From Chloroflexota bacterium (GTDB lineage Bacteria; Chloroflexota; Anaerolineae; Aggregatilineales; Phototrophicaceae): 61,274 bases of DNA. Under the pieces are notes generated by a model, which made no database searches, was not told where the DNA came from, and saw nothing but the letters and a program-made list of their open reading frames with translations. A program made the position numbers and the translations under genes. The DNA lies in the NCBI GenBank assembly GCA_009840575.1, contig VXNO01000123.1:1-61274 (forward strand), written 5' to 3'. Positions 18,893 through 28,499 of the stretch are shown here, in pieces (position 1 is the stretch's first letter; each line of letters starts with the position of its first letter).

Positions 18893-20375
18893 AGGACAGC
18901 GGCGGCAGGCTGAGTTGCGCTGCGCCATCCACCACTTGCGGCACAGGGATAGGGCGCGTCATCACAGTATTTGGCGCTTCCCAGCTATTGTGCGCTTTGG
19001 GGTCGCTGCCGGCAAGCTGATGCGCGGCGATGATGCCCTGCGGCGCGCGACCCTGCCAATCGATTTCCAGCGGCAGTTCGTCGCTCAGCGAGCGATTGAC
19101 CAGGAAGATGGCATTGCTGCCCGTTTCCGCATCGTACCCAGACGAGGCATCCAGCAGCGGCATATCGCCAAATTGCGCAGTTTCGTACTGTGGCGATTCC
19201 ACCAGGACATCCAGCGAATCGCCTTTCGCCAGCCGGCTGAAATGCAGCAGCGGATAATAGATCGACTGCTTGAGCAAGGCATCGCGGCGGGTGAGCAGAG
19301 GGGCGATAACATTGACGATCTGGGCGAGGCAGGCGATCTTCAGCACATCGGCTTTGCGCAAGAAGACACTCAGCCACTGCGCCACCACCAGCGCGTCTTC
19401 CAGGTTGTAGACCTCTTCGATCAGATGCGGCGCTTCTGTCCAGCCGCCGCGCATATCCGCTAATTCACGCGCCTTGTACCATACATTCCACTCGTCCCAG
19501 GACAGGTAGACATCGCGCTTTGACCGCGTCTTGGCTTTGACATAGCGCAATGTGCCAGCCAGCGCATCGACAAATTCTTCCAGGTGCGCGCTCAACGCCA
19601 GGAAGCTGCGACTATCGTCTTCGATATTCGTGGCGTAATAGTGCATGGAATGGTAATCGACCGCCTCCCAGCACAGCTCCAGCGCGACCCGGTCCCACTC
19701 CGGGTAGCTGGGCATGGCAGGACCCGAAGAGCCACAGAGCACCAGCGAAATCGTATCGTCATGCCAGCGCATCATTTTGGCGGCTTCACGGGCTTTTTTT
19801 CCGTAGTCGATGGCGTTTAGATGCCCAATCTGCCAAGGACCATCCATCTCATTGCCCAGGCACCAGTACTTCACGCCATACGGCTCGGGATTGCCATTGG
19901 TGGCGCGCAGGTCGGCGTACTGGCTGCCGGACGGCGCGTTGCAATACTCGACCAGGTTGGCGGCGTCCTGGATGCTGCCCGTGCCCATATTGACGCCCAG
20001 CATCGGCTCTGTGCCAATCTCGCGGCAGAAGTGCAGGAATTCATCGGTGCCAAATTGATTGATCTCGATAGACTGCCAAGCCAGGTCGCGCCGATGCGGA
20101 CGTTGCGCTTTGGGACCGATGCCATCTTCCCAGTGATAGCCACTGAGGAAGTTGCCGCCGGGATAGCGCATGGAGCGAAAGTTCAGCTCACGCAGCGCCG
20201 CCAGCACATCGCGCCGCAACCCGTTCTCGTCCGCATGGGGCGAAGACGGATCATAGATGCCTTCGTAAATGCAGCGCCCCATGTGCTCGGCGAAGCCACT
20301 GAAGAGCAGCGGCGAAATCGGGCTGATGACGCGCCTGGTGTCGATGTGGATGCGCGCGATTTCTGCTTGGCTCAA
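18867..20375 (-). CDS. abfA: GH51 alpha-L-arabinofuranosidase
   Basis: This enzyme releases terminal alpha-L-arabinofuranose from arabinan, arabinoxylan and their oligosaccharides in the cytoplasm. The acid/base is Glu176 in GNEMDGPWQ and the nucleophile Glu295 in SWDEWNVWY, in near-exact register with Glu175 and Glu294 of the Geobacillus enzyme. The TTG at 20375 is chosen because AAAGGA precedes it and it gives 502 residues, the usual length; an ATG at 20396 would add seven residues. It is the last gene of a sugar-importer operon, starting 25 bases after the upstream permease. Confidence 0.9.
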   Translation of the reverse strand: MSQAEIARIHIDTRRVISPISPLLFSGFAEHMGRCIYEGIYDPSSPHADENGLRRDVLAALRELNFRSMRYPGGNFLSGYHWEDGIGPKAQRPHRRDLAWQSIEINQFGTDEFLHFCREIGTEPMLGVNMGTGSIQDAANLVEYCNAPSGSQYADLRATNGNPEPYGVKYWCLGNEMDGPWQIGHLNAIDYGKKAREAAKMMRWHDDTISLVLCGSSGPAMPSYPEWDRVALELCWEAVDYHSMHYYATNIEDDSRSFLALSAHLEEFVDALAGTLRYVKAKTRSKRDVYLSWDEWNVWYKARELADMRGGWTEAPHLIEEVYNLEDALVVAQWLSVFLRKADVLKIACLAQIVNVIAPLLTRRDALLKQSIYYPLLHFSRLAKGDSLDVLVESPQYETAQFGDMPLLDASSGYDAETGSNAIFLVNRSLSDELPLEIDWQGRAPQGIIAAHQLAGSDPKAHNSWEAPNTVMTRPIPVPQVVDGAAQLSLPPLSFTALEVAL

Positions 20376-20399
20376 GATATTTTCCTTTCGCTGCAAACC

Positions 20400-21245
20400 T
20401 TAACGCCCGCCCATGCCAGTCAAGGTGATGCCCTGGATGATCTGACGTTGGAAGATGATATAAACAATGAGTATAGGAATGGACGACAGCACCGCCCCCG
20501 ACAAAACCATCGGACGATATTGCCCGGCATAAGACGAGTTCAATATCGCCAAGCCGACGGGCAGCGTGCGCGTTTCCAGGCTGTTGGTGACGATGAAGGG
20601 CCAAAACAGGTCGTTGTAATGAAAGAGGAAGACGAAGATGCCCAGCGCCGTCAAGGCATTGCGTGAGAGCGGCAGGATGACATGCCAGAAGCGCCCGAAG
20701 TAACCCGCGCCATCCAGCACCGCCGCTTCTTCTAGGTCGGTCGGCACTTGTATGAAGAATTGCCGCAGCAAGAAGACGCCGAAGACATTGGCTGCGCCGG
20801 GGAAGACCAGCGCATTAAAAGTATCCAACCACTGCAAGTCGCGCATCAACAGGTAGTTGGGAATCAAAGTAACTTGCGAGGGAATCATGATAGTGATTAG
20901 CAGGAAGCCGAAGAGCAGGTTATTGCCGGGGAACCGCAGCCGGGCGAATGCAAACGCGGCCGGCGCGCACAGCAGCAGTACAGCAGCGGTATAACCCGTC
21001 GCGGCGATAAGGCTATTGCGCAGCCACAAATCCAGGCGCAGGTCCTGCTGCGTCAGCACGGCATTGATGCTGGCCAGCGTCGGCTCGGTGGGGATGATTT
21101 GCGGGGGCCAGCGGTTGACCTCCTGGTTGGTCATGAAGGACTGTGATACGGCGATCAACATCGGGAAGACCACGAACAAACCCAGCAACGTCAGGAAGAC
21201 ATAGGTTATCGTATGCTGCGGCAGGATGGACCGCTCGGGTTTCAT
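20400..21245 (-). CDS. sugar ABC transporter permease, MalG type
   Basis: This 281-residue permease has six membrane segments, the EAA loop EAAVLDGAGYFGRFWHVILP and a MalG-like C-terminus (GITLTGMGGR). It starts 12 bases after the MalF-type gene and precedes the GH51 arabinofuranosidase, which points to import of arabinose-containing oligosaccharides. No ATPase gene accompanies it. Confidence 0.9.
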   Translation of the reverse strand: MKPERSILPQHTITYVFLTLLGLFVVFPMLIAVSQSFMTNQEVNRWPPQIIPTEPTLASINAVLTQQDLRLDLWLRNSLIAATGYTAAVLLLCAPAAFAFARLRFPGNNLLFGFLLITIMIPSQVTLIPNYLLMRDLQWLDTFNALVFPGAANVFGVFLLRQFFIQVPTDLEEAAVLDGAGYFGRFWHVILPLSRNALTALGIFVFLFHYNDLFWPFIVTNSLETRTLPVGLAILNSSYAGQYRPMVLSGAVLSSIPILIVYIIFQRQIIQGITLTGMGGR

Positions 21246-21257
21246 GGCGCGTGACCC

Positions 21258-22181
21258 CTAGTATTCAATGCGTCGGCTCAGCACGAGAAACTGCACGCTG
21301 GTCAGCGCCGCCATGATGACGGCGATGCAGACAGCCACCGCCGCGCCGTAGCCCATGCGGAAAGCTGTCCAGGCGATCTGGTACAAATAGAAGATCACCG
21401 AATAGGATGACCGACCCGGTCCGCCATTTGTCATGATGAAGGGCTGGCCAAACACCTGGAAATGCGCGATGACGCCTGTGACGGTGACAAAGAGGATGGT
21501 CGGGCGCAGCAAAGGCAAGGTGATATACCAAAACAGGTCGGCGCTGCCACCGCCGTCGATGCGCGCTGCCTCATACAACTGCTCGGGGATGCCCTGCAAG
21601 CCCGCGATGAAGATCAACATAGGAAAGCCGAAACCCCACCATATCGAGGTCAGACTCAGCGATGGGATGACCAGTCCGGGATCGCCCAGCCAATTCACCG
21701 GGCGCATGCCGACGAAGCTCAGCCCGTAGTTGACGATGCCGAATTGTGTATTCAGCAGCCACACCCAGACTAAGCCAACCGCGCCCACCGATAGCAGACC
21801 TGGCGTGTACAACAGGACGCGGAAGAAGTTCTGCCCGCGGATGGGGCGCGTCACCGCGACTGCCGCCGCCAGCGCCACAATGGTTGTGCCGATGACCGTG
21901 AGCGCCGTGAAGACGATGGTGTTTTGCAGGGCAATCCACCATACATCGTCGTTGACCAGCTCAAGATAATTCTCGATGCCGATGTAGGGGCGCGACGGGC
22001 GCAGGATATGCCAATCGTAGAAGCTCATGCGCACCGCCTCTACCACGGCGCGCACCACAAAGACCAGAAAGAAAGCCATAAATGGCGCGAGAAAAGCATA
22101 AGCCGCCAGCATCTCGCGGGTTTTCAAACTAATCGTGAAGCGGGTCGATTTCGTCAGCCTGGCGCGGGGGTTTGCGCTCAT
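21258..22181 (-). CDS. sugar ABC transporter permease, MalF type
   Basis: This 307-residue inner-membrane permease has a basic N-terminus, six membrane segments and the EAA loop EAARIDGGGSADLFWYITLP. It pairs with the MalG-type gene directly downstream. A 101-base gap with a strong hairpin separates it from the binding-protein gene, which suggests lower expression than the binding protein. Confidence 0.9.
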   Translation of the reverse strand: MSANPRARLTKSTRFTISLKTREMLAAYAFLAPFMAFFLVFVVRAVVEAVRMSFYDWHILRPSRPYIGIENYLELVNDDVWWIALQNTIVFTALTVIGTTIVALAAAVAVTRPIRGQNFFRVLLYTPGLLSVGAVGLVWVWLLNTQFGIVNYGLSFVGMRPVNWLGDPGLVIPSLSLTSIWWGFGFPMLIFIAGLQGIPEQLYEAARIDGGGSADLFWYITLPLLRPTILFVTVTGVIAHFQVFGQPFIMTNGGPGRSSYSVIFYLYQIAWTAFRMGYGAAVAVCIAVIMAALTSVQFLVLSRRIEY

Positions 22182-22228
22182 GAATTATTCCTGGCAAGCC
22201 GTATCGGCGCTCAGCGAAAATTGCAAGT

Positions 22229-22254
22229 GGCGGGACAGAACGCGCTGCCCCGCC
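22229..22254 (-). other. hairpin between binding-protein and permease genes
   Basis: Read on the minus strand, GGCGGGGCAG (22254-22245), a 6-base loop and CTGTCCCGCC (22238-22229) form a 10-bp stem with one G-U pair. It lies between the binding-protein stop (22283) and the permease start (22181), with no T run. It is the counterpart of the hairpins at 3503, 12763 and 35990. Confidence 0.6.
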
Positions 22255-22282
22255 GAACTGTTCACTCTGCCTGTCCAATCGC

Positions 22283-23623
22283 CTACATCGCGCGGTCGAG
22301 CACTTGCTGCATGCGCTCGGTGGCGTCGTTGAGGGCATCCTCGACTGACTTCAGGTTGTTAAGCGCGGCGTCCAGTTCCGGGTCCAGCGCCGCGTACATT
22401 TCCTGGACGGCGGTGCTTTGATAATCCAGGATGCCATAGTCGCTGAAGGACTGTCCCAGCAGGATGTTGGACGGATAGTTGACCGGGTCGAGCGCGGCTT
22501 GCGCGGAAAGCAGCGCCGGCACTTGCCCAGAGCCTGCCCAGGTAACCTGGTTGGCGCTGATCCATTGCAGCAAGGCCTCTACCGCGGCGGCTTTCTCGGG
22601 CGTCGAGCTGGCGGGCAGCATAAAGGCATGGATGCCGAACCAGGTGGCTGGCTGCGCGCCAAACTGCACTTGGGGCCAAGCCATGCCGTTGATGTCGGTC
22701 TGGTCGACGGCGAAGTTACGGAACCAGGTGCCGGTGGGGATGACAGCCACCGAACCACTGGCGAAACCCTGCCAGGTATCGAAGCCAGCTGGCGGCGGCG
22801 ACACATTGTATTCGTAGACCAGGTCGACCGCCTGCTGCAGCGCAGCTACGCCAGCATCGGAGTTGACAGTGATATGCCCGTCAGCCGAAACCATCTCGCC
22901 GCCATGCTGCGCCAGCGCGCTCAAGAAGTTGACGCGGGGCCACTCGCCCACAACATAACCCCACTGCACAACATTCTCGTTGTCAAAGTCAGGGTCGGCG
23001 GCGTTGTTGCCATCGGCGTCCAGGGTCAACGCTTGCAGCAAAGTCACCCAGTCTTCATAGTTGTCGGGCGCGGTGGCAGGGTCAGTGTCGATGCCCGCCG
23101 CTTCAAACATATCGGTGTTGATCCACAAGCCGCGGCCATGATTGTCCAGCGGGATGGCATAAGTTACGCCCTGATACTGCATGCCGCTGTAAGTGATTGT
23201 GGAAATATCGGTCTCGTCAAACCAGCCGCCGCCGCTGGTATACCAGGGGCCCAAGTCCATCAATACGCCGAAGCTGGCGAATTGCGGCACTTCCGAAGCG
23301 TGCATCAAGACAAGGTCGGGCGGTTGGTTGGCGACGAAAGCCGCTTGTAGCTTGGCGTAGAGGGTGTTCCAGGGGATAATTTCGCTGGTAACCTCATATT
23401 CCGGATTTTCCATAGCAAACTGCGCCAGCATCTCGTTCATGGTGACGCCATCGGAGCCGGTCAACCCATTCCAATAGGAAATCTTGGTTTCGCCACCGCC
23501 GAATGCGCCGACGATCGGCGTGGGCTCCGCGTCCTGCGCCACAATGCTGGTCGGTATGGACAGGAGCAAGAGCATGGCGAATAGCAGCGCCACAGTGAGC
23601 AGTAGAGACAGTCGTTTGAACAT
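22283..23623 (-). CDS. sugar ABC transporter extracellular binding protein
   Basis: This 446-residue family 1 solute-binding protein has a Sec signal peptide of about 30 residues ending SIVAQ, no lipobox, and a mature domain opening TKISYWNGLTG, typical of oligosaccharide receptors. AAGGAGAAGG lies directly upstream of the ATG. It is the first gene of the operon that ends in the GH51 arabinofuranosidase, so an arabino-oligosaccharide ligand is the simplest inference. Confidence 0.88.
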   Translation of the reverse strand: MFKRLSLLLTVALLFAMLLLLSIPTSIVAQDAEPTPIVGAFGGGETKISYWNGLTGSDGVTMNEMLAQFAMENPEYEVTSEIIPWNTLYAKLQAAFVANQPPDLVLMHASEVPQFASFGVLMDLGPWYTSGGGWFDETDISTITYSGMQYQGVTYAIPLDNHGRGLWINTDMFEAAGIDTDPATAPDNYEDWVTLLQALTLDADGNNAADPDFDNENVVQWGYVVGEWPRVNFLSALAQHGGEMVSADGHITVNSDAGVAALQQAVDLVYEYNVSPPPAGFDTWQGFASGSVAVIPTGTWFRNFAVDQTDINGMAWPQVQFGAQPATWFGIHAFMLPASSTPEKAAAVEALLQWISANQVTWAGSGQVPALLSAQAALDPVNYPSNILLGQSFSDYGILDYQSTAVQEMYAALDPELDAALNNLKSVEDALNDATERMQQVLDRAM

Positions 23624-23672
23624 GATTACCTTCTCCTTGGATTTGACTACATTAACGAATCACTGCTGGATC

Positions 23673-23755
23673 GTATTCTCTCGGCGTCATCACCTTTCAT
23701 ATCTATTCCGCGAAGAATTATCAAACCACGCTAGGCAGCCAGCTAGAGAGAATAC
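23673..23755. promoter_or_regulatory. 10-bp inverted repeat pair ahead of the arabinoside importer
   Basis: GTATTCTCTC at 23673-23682 and its exact complement GAGAGAATAC at 23746-23755 lie 73 bases apart, about seven helical turns. The second copy overlaps the proposed -10 element of the importer promoter. The arrangement would suit a regulator binding two sites with looping. The binding protein is unknown. Confidence 0.35.
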
Positions 23756-23776
23756 CCCTCCCCGCGTAGAAGTCAA
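23749..23776 (-). promoter_or_regulatory. putative promoter of the second sugar-importer operon
   Basis: On the minus strand TTGACT (23776-23771), a 16-base spacer and TATTCT (23754-23749) resemble a sigma-70 type promoter. The leader to the ATG at 23623 is about 120 bases and contains the second copy of the GTATTCTCTC repeat. Confidence 0.45.
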
Positions 23777-23817
23777 GCAATTCACAATTCAGTTTTGTGG
23801 TAGCTGTCTCGCCTCGT

Positions 23818-26292
23818 TCAATCGCCGCGGCTGATATCCAGCGTCGACGCCCGCCAGATATCCCGATTGTATTCGGCGATGGTGCGATCGGAGGAGAAAA
23901 ATCCCGAGCGCGCGCAATTCAAAATCGACATGGTCGTCCAGCGCTCTTCATCCGCGAAAGCCGCCGCCACTTGCCGCTGGCAAGCCAGGTAACTGGCGAA
24001 ATCGGCGCAGAGCATATATTCATCGTGATGCAAAAGCGAATCGACGATGGGCTGGAAGAGCCCGCTATCGCCGCTGGAGAAGACGCCGCCGGCAATCCAG
24101 TCGATAGCTTCGCGCAGATCGGCATTGCTCTCATACACGCCGCGCGGGTTATAGCCAGCCTGGCGGGTGGCGTGGACTTCGTCGGTGGTCATGCCGAACA
24201 AGAAAAAGTTCTCCGCGCCGACTCGCTCGCGGATTTCGATATTCGCGCCGTCCAACGTGCCGATGGTCAATGCGCCGTTGAGCGCGAACTTCATATTGCC
24301 CGTGCCCGAGGCTTCTTTGCCAGCCAGCGAAATCTGCTCGGACAAATCGGCCGCGGGGTAGACAAGCTGCCCGCTGGTTACATTGAAATTGGGGATGAAG
24401 ACGACGCGCAGCCGCCCCGAACTAACTGGGTCGCGGTTGACGACATCCGCCACCGCGTTGATGAGCTTGATGATGAGCTTTGCCATGTGGTAGCCGGGCG
24501 CGGCTTTTGCGCCAAAGACGAAGGTGGTCGGCGCGATATCAGCAGCGGGGTCGCGCTTGAGCAGCTGATACAAATGAATAATGTGCAAAGTTTTCAGCAG
24601 TTGGCGCTTGTATTCGTGCAGCCGCTTGACCATCACATCAAACAGCGAGTCCAGGTCGATGGTCAAGCCGAGCCGCCCGCTAATCATCTCCGCCAGTTGC
24701 GCTTTGTTGGCGCGTTTGACCGCCCGCCAGTCCGTCCGAAACCGCTCATCATCAATGGTTGCTTCCAACTGCGCCAGTTCTTCAAGGTTGGTCAGCCAGC
24801 CAGCGCCGATTCGCTCAGTGATTAGCGCAGCCAATTGCGGATTCGCCAGCTTCATGAAGCGGCGCGGCGTTACGCCATTGGTCTTGTTGCCGAACTTATC
24901 CGGATACATGGCGGCGAAATCAGGAAAGACCCGCGCTTGCAGCAAGTCCGACTGCAATTTGGCGACGCCATTGACGCTGTAGCTCCCCACGCAAGCCAGG
25001 TTTGCCATGCGCACTTGTTTTTCCGCGCCTTCCTCGATGATGGACATGCGCCGCGCGCGCCCGATATCGTTGGGAAATGCCATGCGCACCTCTGCCAGGA
25101 AACGGTGGTTGATCTCGTAGATGATCTCCAGGTGCCGCGGCAGGCAATGCTCCAGCAGCGAGACGGGCCACTTCTCCAGCGCTTCGGGCAGGAGGGTATG
25201 CTGGGTGGCGGCGAAAGCGCGCGTGGTGATGCGCCAGGCGCGTTCCCAGCCTAGCCCATATTCATCCATCAGCAGGCGCATAAGCTCGGCAATGGCGATG
25301 ACAGGATGCGAATCATTGAGGTGGATGACCGCCACATTGGGCAACTCTTCCCATTCGGCATTGCGGATTTTGAAGCGCTTGATGATGTTATTGAGCGAGC
25401 AAGCCACGAAGAAGTATTGCTGCTTGAGGCGCAATTCCTTGCCCTGCGGCGTGTTGTCGTTGGGGTAGAGGACTTTGCTGACATTTTCGCTGCTGGTCTT
25501 TTGCTCGACGGCGCGCGAATAATCGCCCACATCAAAGAGCTGCAAGTCGAACTCGCGGGTGGCGCGCGCGCTCCACAGCCGCAGCATGTTGACGGTCTTG
25601 GTTTTGTAGCCCGGCACCAAAGTGTGATAGGGCTGCCCCATGATGGTCTGCGCGGGCTGCCAGCGGACGCGGTACTTGCCTTCGCTGTCGGTATAGCTCT
25701 CTGTGTAGCCGCCGAAGCCAACCTCGACCATGTCATCGGGCTGCGGGAATTCCCAAGGATTGCCGTAATACAGCCATTCGTCAGGGCTTTCCACCTGCCA
25801 GCCATCGTGGAAGGACTGTCGAAATATGCCATATTCGTAGCGGATGCCGTAGCCGACCGCCGGGATATTCAACGTCGCCAGCGAGTCCATAAAACAAGCC
25901 GAAAGCCGCCCCAAGCCGCCATTGCCCAAGCCCGGCTCGATGTCCAGCGCGATAAGCTCATCGAGGTCAATTTCCTGTTGGCGCATCGTCTCGCGCGCCA
26001 GGTGGTCGGTGCCGGTGTAGAGCAGATTCTTCTCCAACTGCGCGCCCAGCAAATACTCCGCCGACAGGTAATAGACGAACTTGGGGTTCTGGCGGAAGTA
26101 GCAATCTACATTCTGCTGCCAGTAATACATCATGTAATCGCGCGCGGTGATTGCCAGCGCCGTATACAGGTCGCGCGCGGTGGCGGTGTAAATGGCTTGG
26201 CCGCGCGTGTAATACAAATTGTCACGGAAGGCTTGGGCGAAGGCTTCTTGTGTGTGCGCCACGCTGGAAATGTTCTCGAAGTTCGCAATCAT
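23818..26292 (-). CDS. glgP: glycogen/maltodextrin phosphorylase
   Basis: This 824-residue GT35 family enzyme releases glucose 1-phosphate from alpha-1,4-glucans using pyridoxal phosphate. The cofactor lysine lies in [20 protein letters not shown] near residue 665, followed by LDGANIEI. Family landmarks such as [23 protein letters not shown] and LNDSHP are all present, and the length is normal. It starts 21 bases after the DapA-like gene on the same strand and may be transcribed with it. Confidence 0.93.
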   Translation of the reverse strand: MIANFENISSVAHTQEAFAQAFRDNLYYTRGQAIYTATARDLYTALAITARDYMMYYWQQNVDCYFRQNPKFVYYLSAEYLLGAQLEKNLLYTGTDHLARETMRQQEIDLDELIALDIEPGLGNGGLGRLSACFMDSLATLNIPAVGYGIRYEYGIFRQSFHDGWQVESPDEWLYYGNPWEFPQPDDMVEVGFGGYTESYTDSEGKYRVRWQPAQTIMGQPYHTLVPGYKTKTVNMLRLWSARATREFDLQLFDVGDYSRAVEQKTSSENVSKVLYPNDNTPQGKELRLKQQYFFVACSLNNIIKRFKIRNAEWEELPNVAVIHLNDSHPVIAIAELMRLLMDEYGLGWERAWRITTRAFAATQHTLLPEALEKWPVSLLEHCLPRHLEIIYEINHRFLAEVRMAFPNDIGRARRMSIIEEGAEKQVRMANLACVGSYSVNGVAKLQSDLLQARVFPDFAAMYPDKFGNKTNGVTPRRFMKLANPQLAALITERIGAGWLTNLEELAQLEATIDDERFRTDWRAVKRANKAQLAEMISGRLGLTIDLDSLFDVMVKRLHEYKRQLLKTLHIIHLYQLLKRDPAADIAPTTFVFGAKAAPGYHMAKLIIKLINAVADVVNRDPVSSGRLRVVFIPNFNVTSGQLVYPAADLSEQISLAGKEASGTGNMKFALNGALTIGTLDGANIEIRERVGAENFFLFGMTTDEVHATRQAGYNPRGVYESNADLREAIDWIAGGVFSSGDSGLFQPIVDSLLHHDEYMLCADFASYLACQRQVAAAFADEERWTTMSILNCARSGFFSSDRTIAEYNRDIWRASTLDISRGD

Positions 26293-26313
26293 CGTGACCC
26301 CATCTGCGCTTGC

Positions 26314-27234
26314 TTATAAAAAAGGATAATCCACAGCGGTGATATCGGCGATGCGCCTCCACAGCTTCTCGACTGCCTGGATGTCGTCCGCATTCAAGCT
26401 GAGCTTCTGTGGGTCGCGCGCGAATGGCGATGTCAGCGCCCCGCGCCGCCACAAGACAAACTTGTGCAAAGAGACGCCATAGACCATAGCGTAATTCAAC
26501 AGCGGCAAGAGCAGGAAGTGCATGCGCTCGGCTTCGGCAATGTCGCCCGCGCGGTATAAATCATATATCTTTACTTGCAGATCGACGAAGCCACCCGCCG
26601 GCATATTCCCACAAGCGCCGCGCTGCAATTCGTCAAGCAGGTAGATGCCATTCGCGCCACCGAAGACGCCCTGGCAATGCCCGCCGTCCAAAGCGATGAT
26701 CTCGCTGATGTGCTGCAAGATGGGCACAGTCTCTTCTTTGATGTATTGGATGCCATTCTCAAGCGCCAGCAGCTCGCACAATTCGCGGGGCGAAAGCGGC
26801 GAACCGATGGGCGCGGGCGCGTTCTGAATGATGAGTGGTCGGTCGTATTGCGCCAACTGACGATAGTAGTCATGGATGGCGGGCTTGCTGGCTTTGCGCA
26901 GGTAGGGCGGCATGGCCATCAGCGCTGTGACTCCGCACTCGGCGGCATGTTCGGCGAATTCCTGTGCCGAGCGCAGCGTCAAGCCTTGCACGCCAGCCAC
27001 CAGCGGGATGCGCCCGGCGGTTTCCCCAGCGGCGAACTCGACCACAGCGCGGCGTTCGGCATCGCTCAACGTGAAGAACTCGCTGGCCAGCGCCGGCACC
27101 ACCAGCCCATGCACGCCGACCGCCAGGCAAAAATCAATCTGCCGGGCGAAGCCGCCCCAGTCGATATCGCCTTGCTCGCTGAATGGCGTCTGCAAAATTT
27201 GGTAAATGCCCGCCAGCTTCGGTGTGCCGTCCAT
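26314..27234 (-). CDS. DapA/NanA family aldolase or dehydratase
   Basis: This 306-residue TIM-barrel class I aldolase family protein has its Schiff-base lysine in IQYIKEETVP. The family's tyrosine motif (YNxP) is replaced by IIQNAPAP, so it is not a normal dihydrodipicolinate synthase. Related enzymes cleave or dehydrate 2-oxo sugar acids. The divergent neighbour at 27337 is an enolase-superfamily protein whose relatives dehydrate sugar acids, which would supply such substrates. AGAGGGG precedes the ATG. Confidence 0.8.
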   Translation of the reverse strand: MDGTPKLAGIYQILQTPFSEQGDIDWGGFARQIDFCLAVGVHGLVVPALASEFFTLSDAERRAVVEFAAGETAGRIPLVAGVQGLTLRSAQEFAEHAAECGVTALMAMPPYLRKASKPAIHDYYRQLAQYDRPLIIQNAPAPIGSPLSPRELCELLALENGIQYIKEETVPILQHISEIIALDGGHCQGVFGGANGIYLLDELQRGACGNMPAGGFVDLQVKIYDLYRAGDIAEAERMHFLLLPLLNYAMVYGVSLHKFVLWRRGALTSPFARDPQKLSLNADDIQAVEKLWRRIADITAVDYPFL

Positions 27235-27246
27235 GTCCCCTCTTTG

Positions 27247-27275
27247 TTGCGCCTTTGTTGCCCGCTGCCTAGACT
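27247..27275 (+). promoter_or_regulatory. promoter TTGCGC-N17-TAGACT
   Basis: TTGCGC (27247-27252), 17 bases and TAGACT (27270-27275) precede the enolase-superfamily gene; the predicted start is about 55 bases before its ATG. The same two hexamers at the same spacing precede the gene at 37358, and TTGCTT-N17-TAGACT precedes dnaX. Confidence 0.55.
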
Positions 27276-27336
27276 ATAAACGGCCTTGCCCGCTCGCGCT
27301 ACTTGTGCGCGTTCATCGAGAATGAGGAAACAGCCC

Positions 27337-28491
27337 ATGCCTATCACCCGTGTCGAAGCCATCCCGGTCCGCATCAAACGCGAAGAAGCCTACCTGGGCA
27401 CTGTGCCAAAATCCGCCGATGAGCGCGGCTACTTCCTGCGGCCACCGTATCGCGCGCTTTATTCTCGCTACTTCGAAACTGCTTTTGTCAAAATCACCAC
27501 ATCCGAAGGCCTATTTGGCTGGGGCGAGGCGCTCGCGCCAGTTGCCCCGGAAGTCGTCTGCGTCATCATCGAACAGATCCTCGCGCCGGCGCTATTGGAG
27601 CGCAGCCCGCTGGATGGCAATGTACTTTGGAATATCATGTACGATTTGATGCGTGAGCGCGGCTATTATGGCGGCTTCATGCTTGATGCCATCAGCGCCT
27701 GTGATACGGCATTGTGGGACCTGCGTGGCAAGATTCTGGGGCAGCCCCTAGTTCAACTGCTGGGCGGCGCATTCCGCGAGGCTGTGCCCTGCTATGTGTC
27801 GGGATTGCCACGCCCGACCGCCCAAGAACGGGTCGAGCTGGCGCTGGGCTATGTGGATGAGGGCTTCAACGCTTTTAAGCTGGCGGCGGGCCACGGAGCG
27901 CGTGCGGATGCAGCCAGCGTCGCTGCCTTGCGGGGTGCCCTCGGCGATGAGGCGGTTTTGCTGCTGGACGCGCACTGGGTCTATGCGCTGGACGATGCCA
28001 TCCAACTGGGGGGCGCGCTGGCTGAGCTGGGCGCAGGCTTCTTTGAAGCGCCCATAAACCCCGAAGACATAGACGCCCATGCCAAGCTGGCGGCTGCGGT
28101 GGCTGTGCCCATCGCCATCGGCGAGACCGAGCGCACCCGCTATCAATTCCGCCCCTGGCTGGAACAAGACGCCGCGCAGATATTGCAGCCCGATGTCGGG
28201 CGCGCCGGCATCAGCGAAGTGGTCAAAATCGCCAGCATGGCGGAAGCCTTCAATACAAGCGTCGCCCCGCATTTGAGCGTCGGCCTGGGCATCTGCATCG
28301 CCGCGAGCATCCACGCCGCCGCCGCCATCCCCAATCTGTACCTGCTGGAATACCAGCCGCCGATCTTTGCCGCCGCCAACCTGCTGCTGGAATCGCCCCT
28401 GCAATGCTCCGCTGGCTTCTATGAACTGCCGACTGGCGCGGGGCTGGGCGTGGCGCTGGACGAAGAAAAGTTGCGCGCACTGCAAGCCTAG
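27337..28491 (+). CDS. mandelate racemase/muconate lactonizing enzyme family protein
   Basis: This 384-residue enolase-superfamily protein has a capping domain (about 1-125) and a TIM barrel. Metal ligands are visible as the aspartate in LLDAHW and the glutamates in FFEAPI and IGETE. The PDVG aspartate and PHLS histidine form a likely base pair. Of the KxK motif only the first lysine remains (FKLAAG). Such enzymes dehydrate sugar acids or racemise substrates. The ATG at 27337 with GAGGAAA upstream is preferred to an earlier in-frame start at 27286. It is divergent from the DapA-like aldolase. Confidence 0.82.
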   Translation: MPITRVEAIPVRIKREEAYLGTVPKSADERGYFLRPPYRALYSRYFETAFVKITTSEGLFGWGEALAPVAPEVVCVIIEQILAPALLERSPLDGNVLWNIMYDLMRERGYYGGFMLDAISACDTALWDLRGKILGQPLVQLLGGAFREAVPCYVSGLPRPTAQERVELALGYVDEGFNAFKLAAGHGARADAASVAALRGALGDEAVLLLDAHWVYALDDAIQLGGALAELGAGFFEAPINPEDIDAHAKLAAAVAVPIAIGETERTRYQFRPWLEQDAAQILQPDVGRAGISEVVKIASMAEAFNTSVAPHLSVGLGICIAASIHAAAAIPNLYLLEYQPPIFAAANLLLESPLQCSAGFYELPTGAGLGVALDEEKLRALQA

Positions 28492-28499
28492 ACTTCGCG

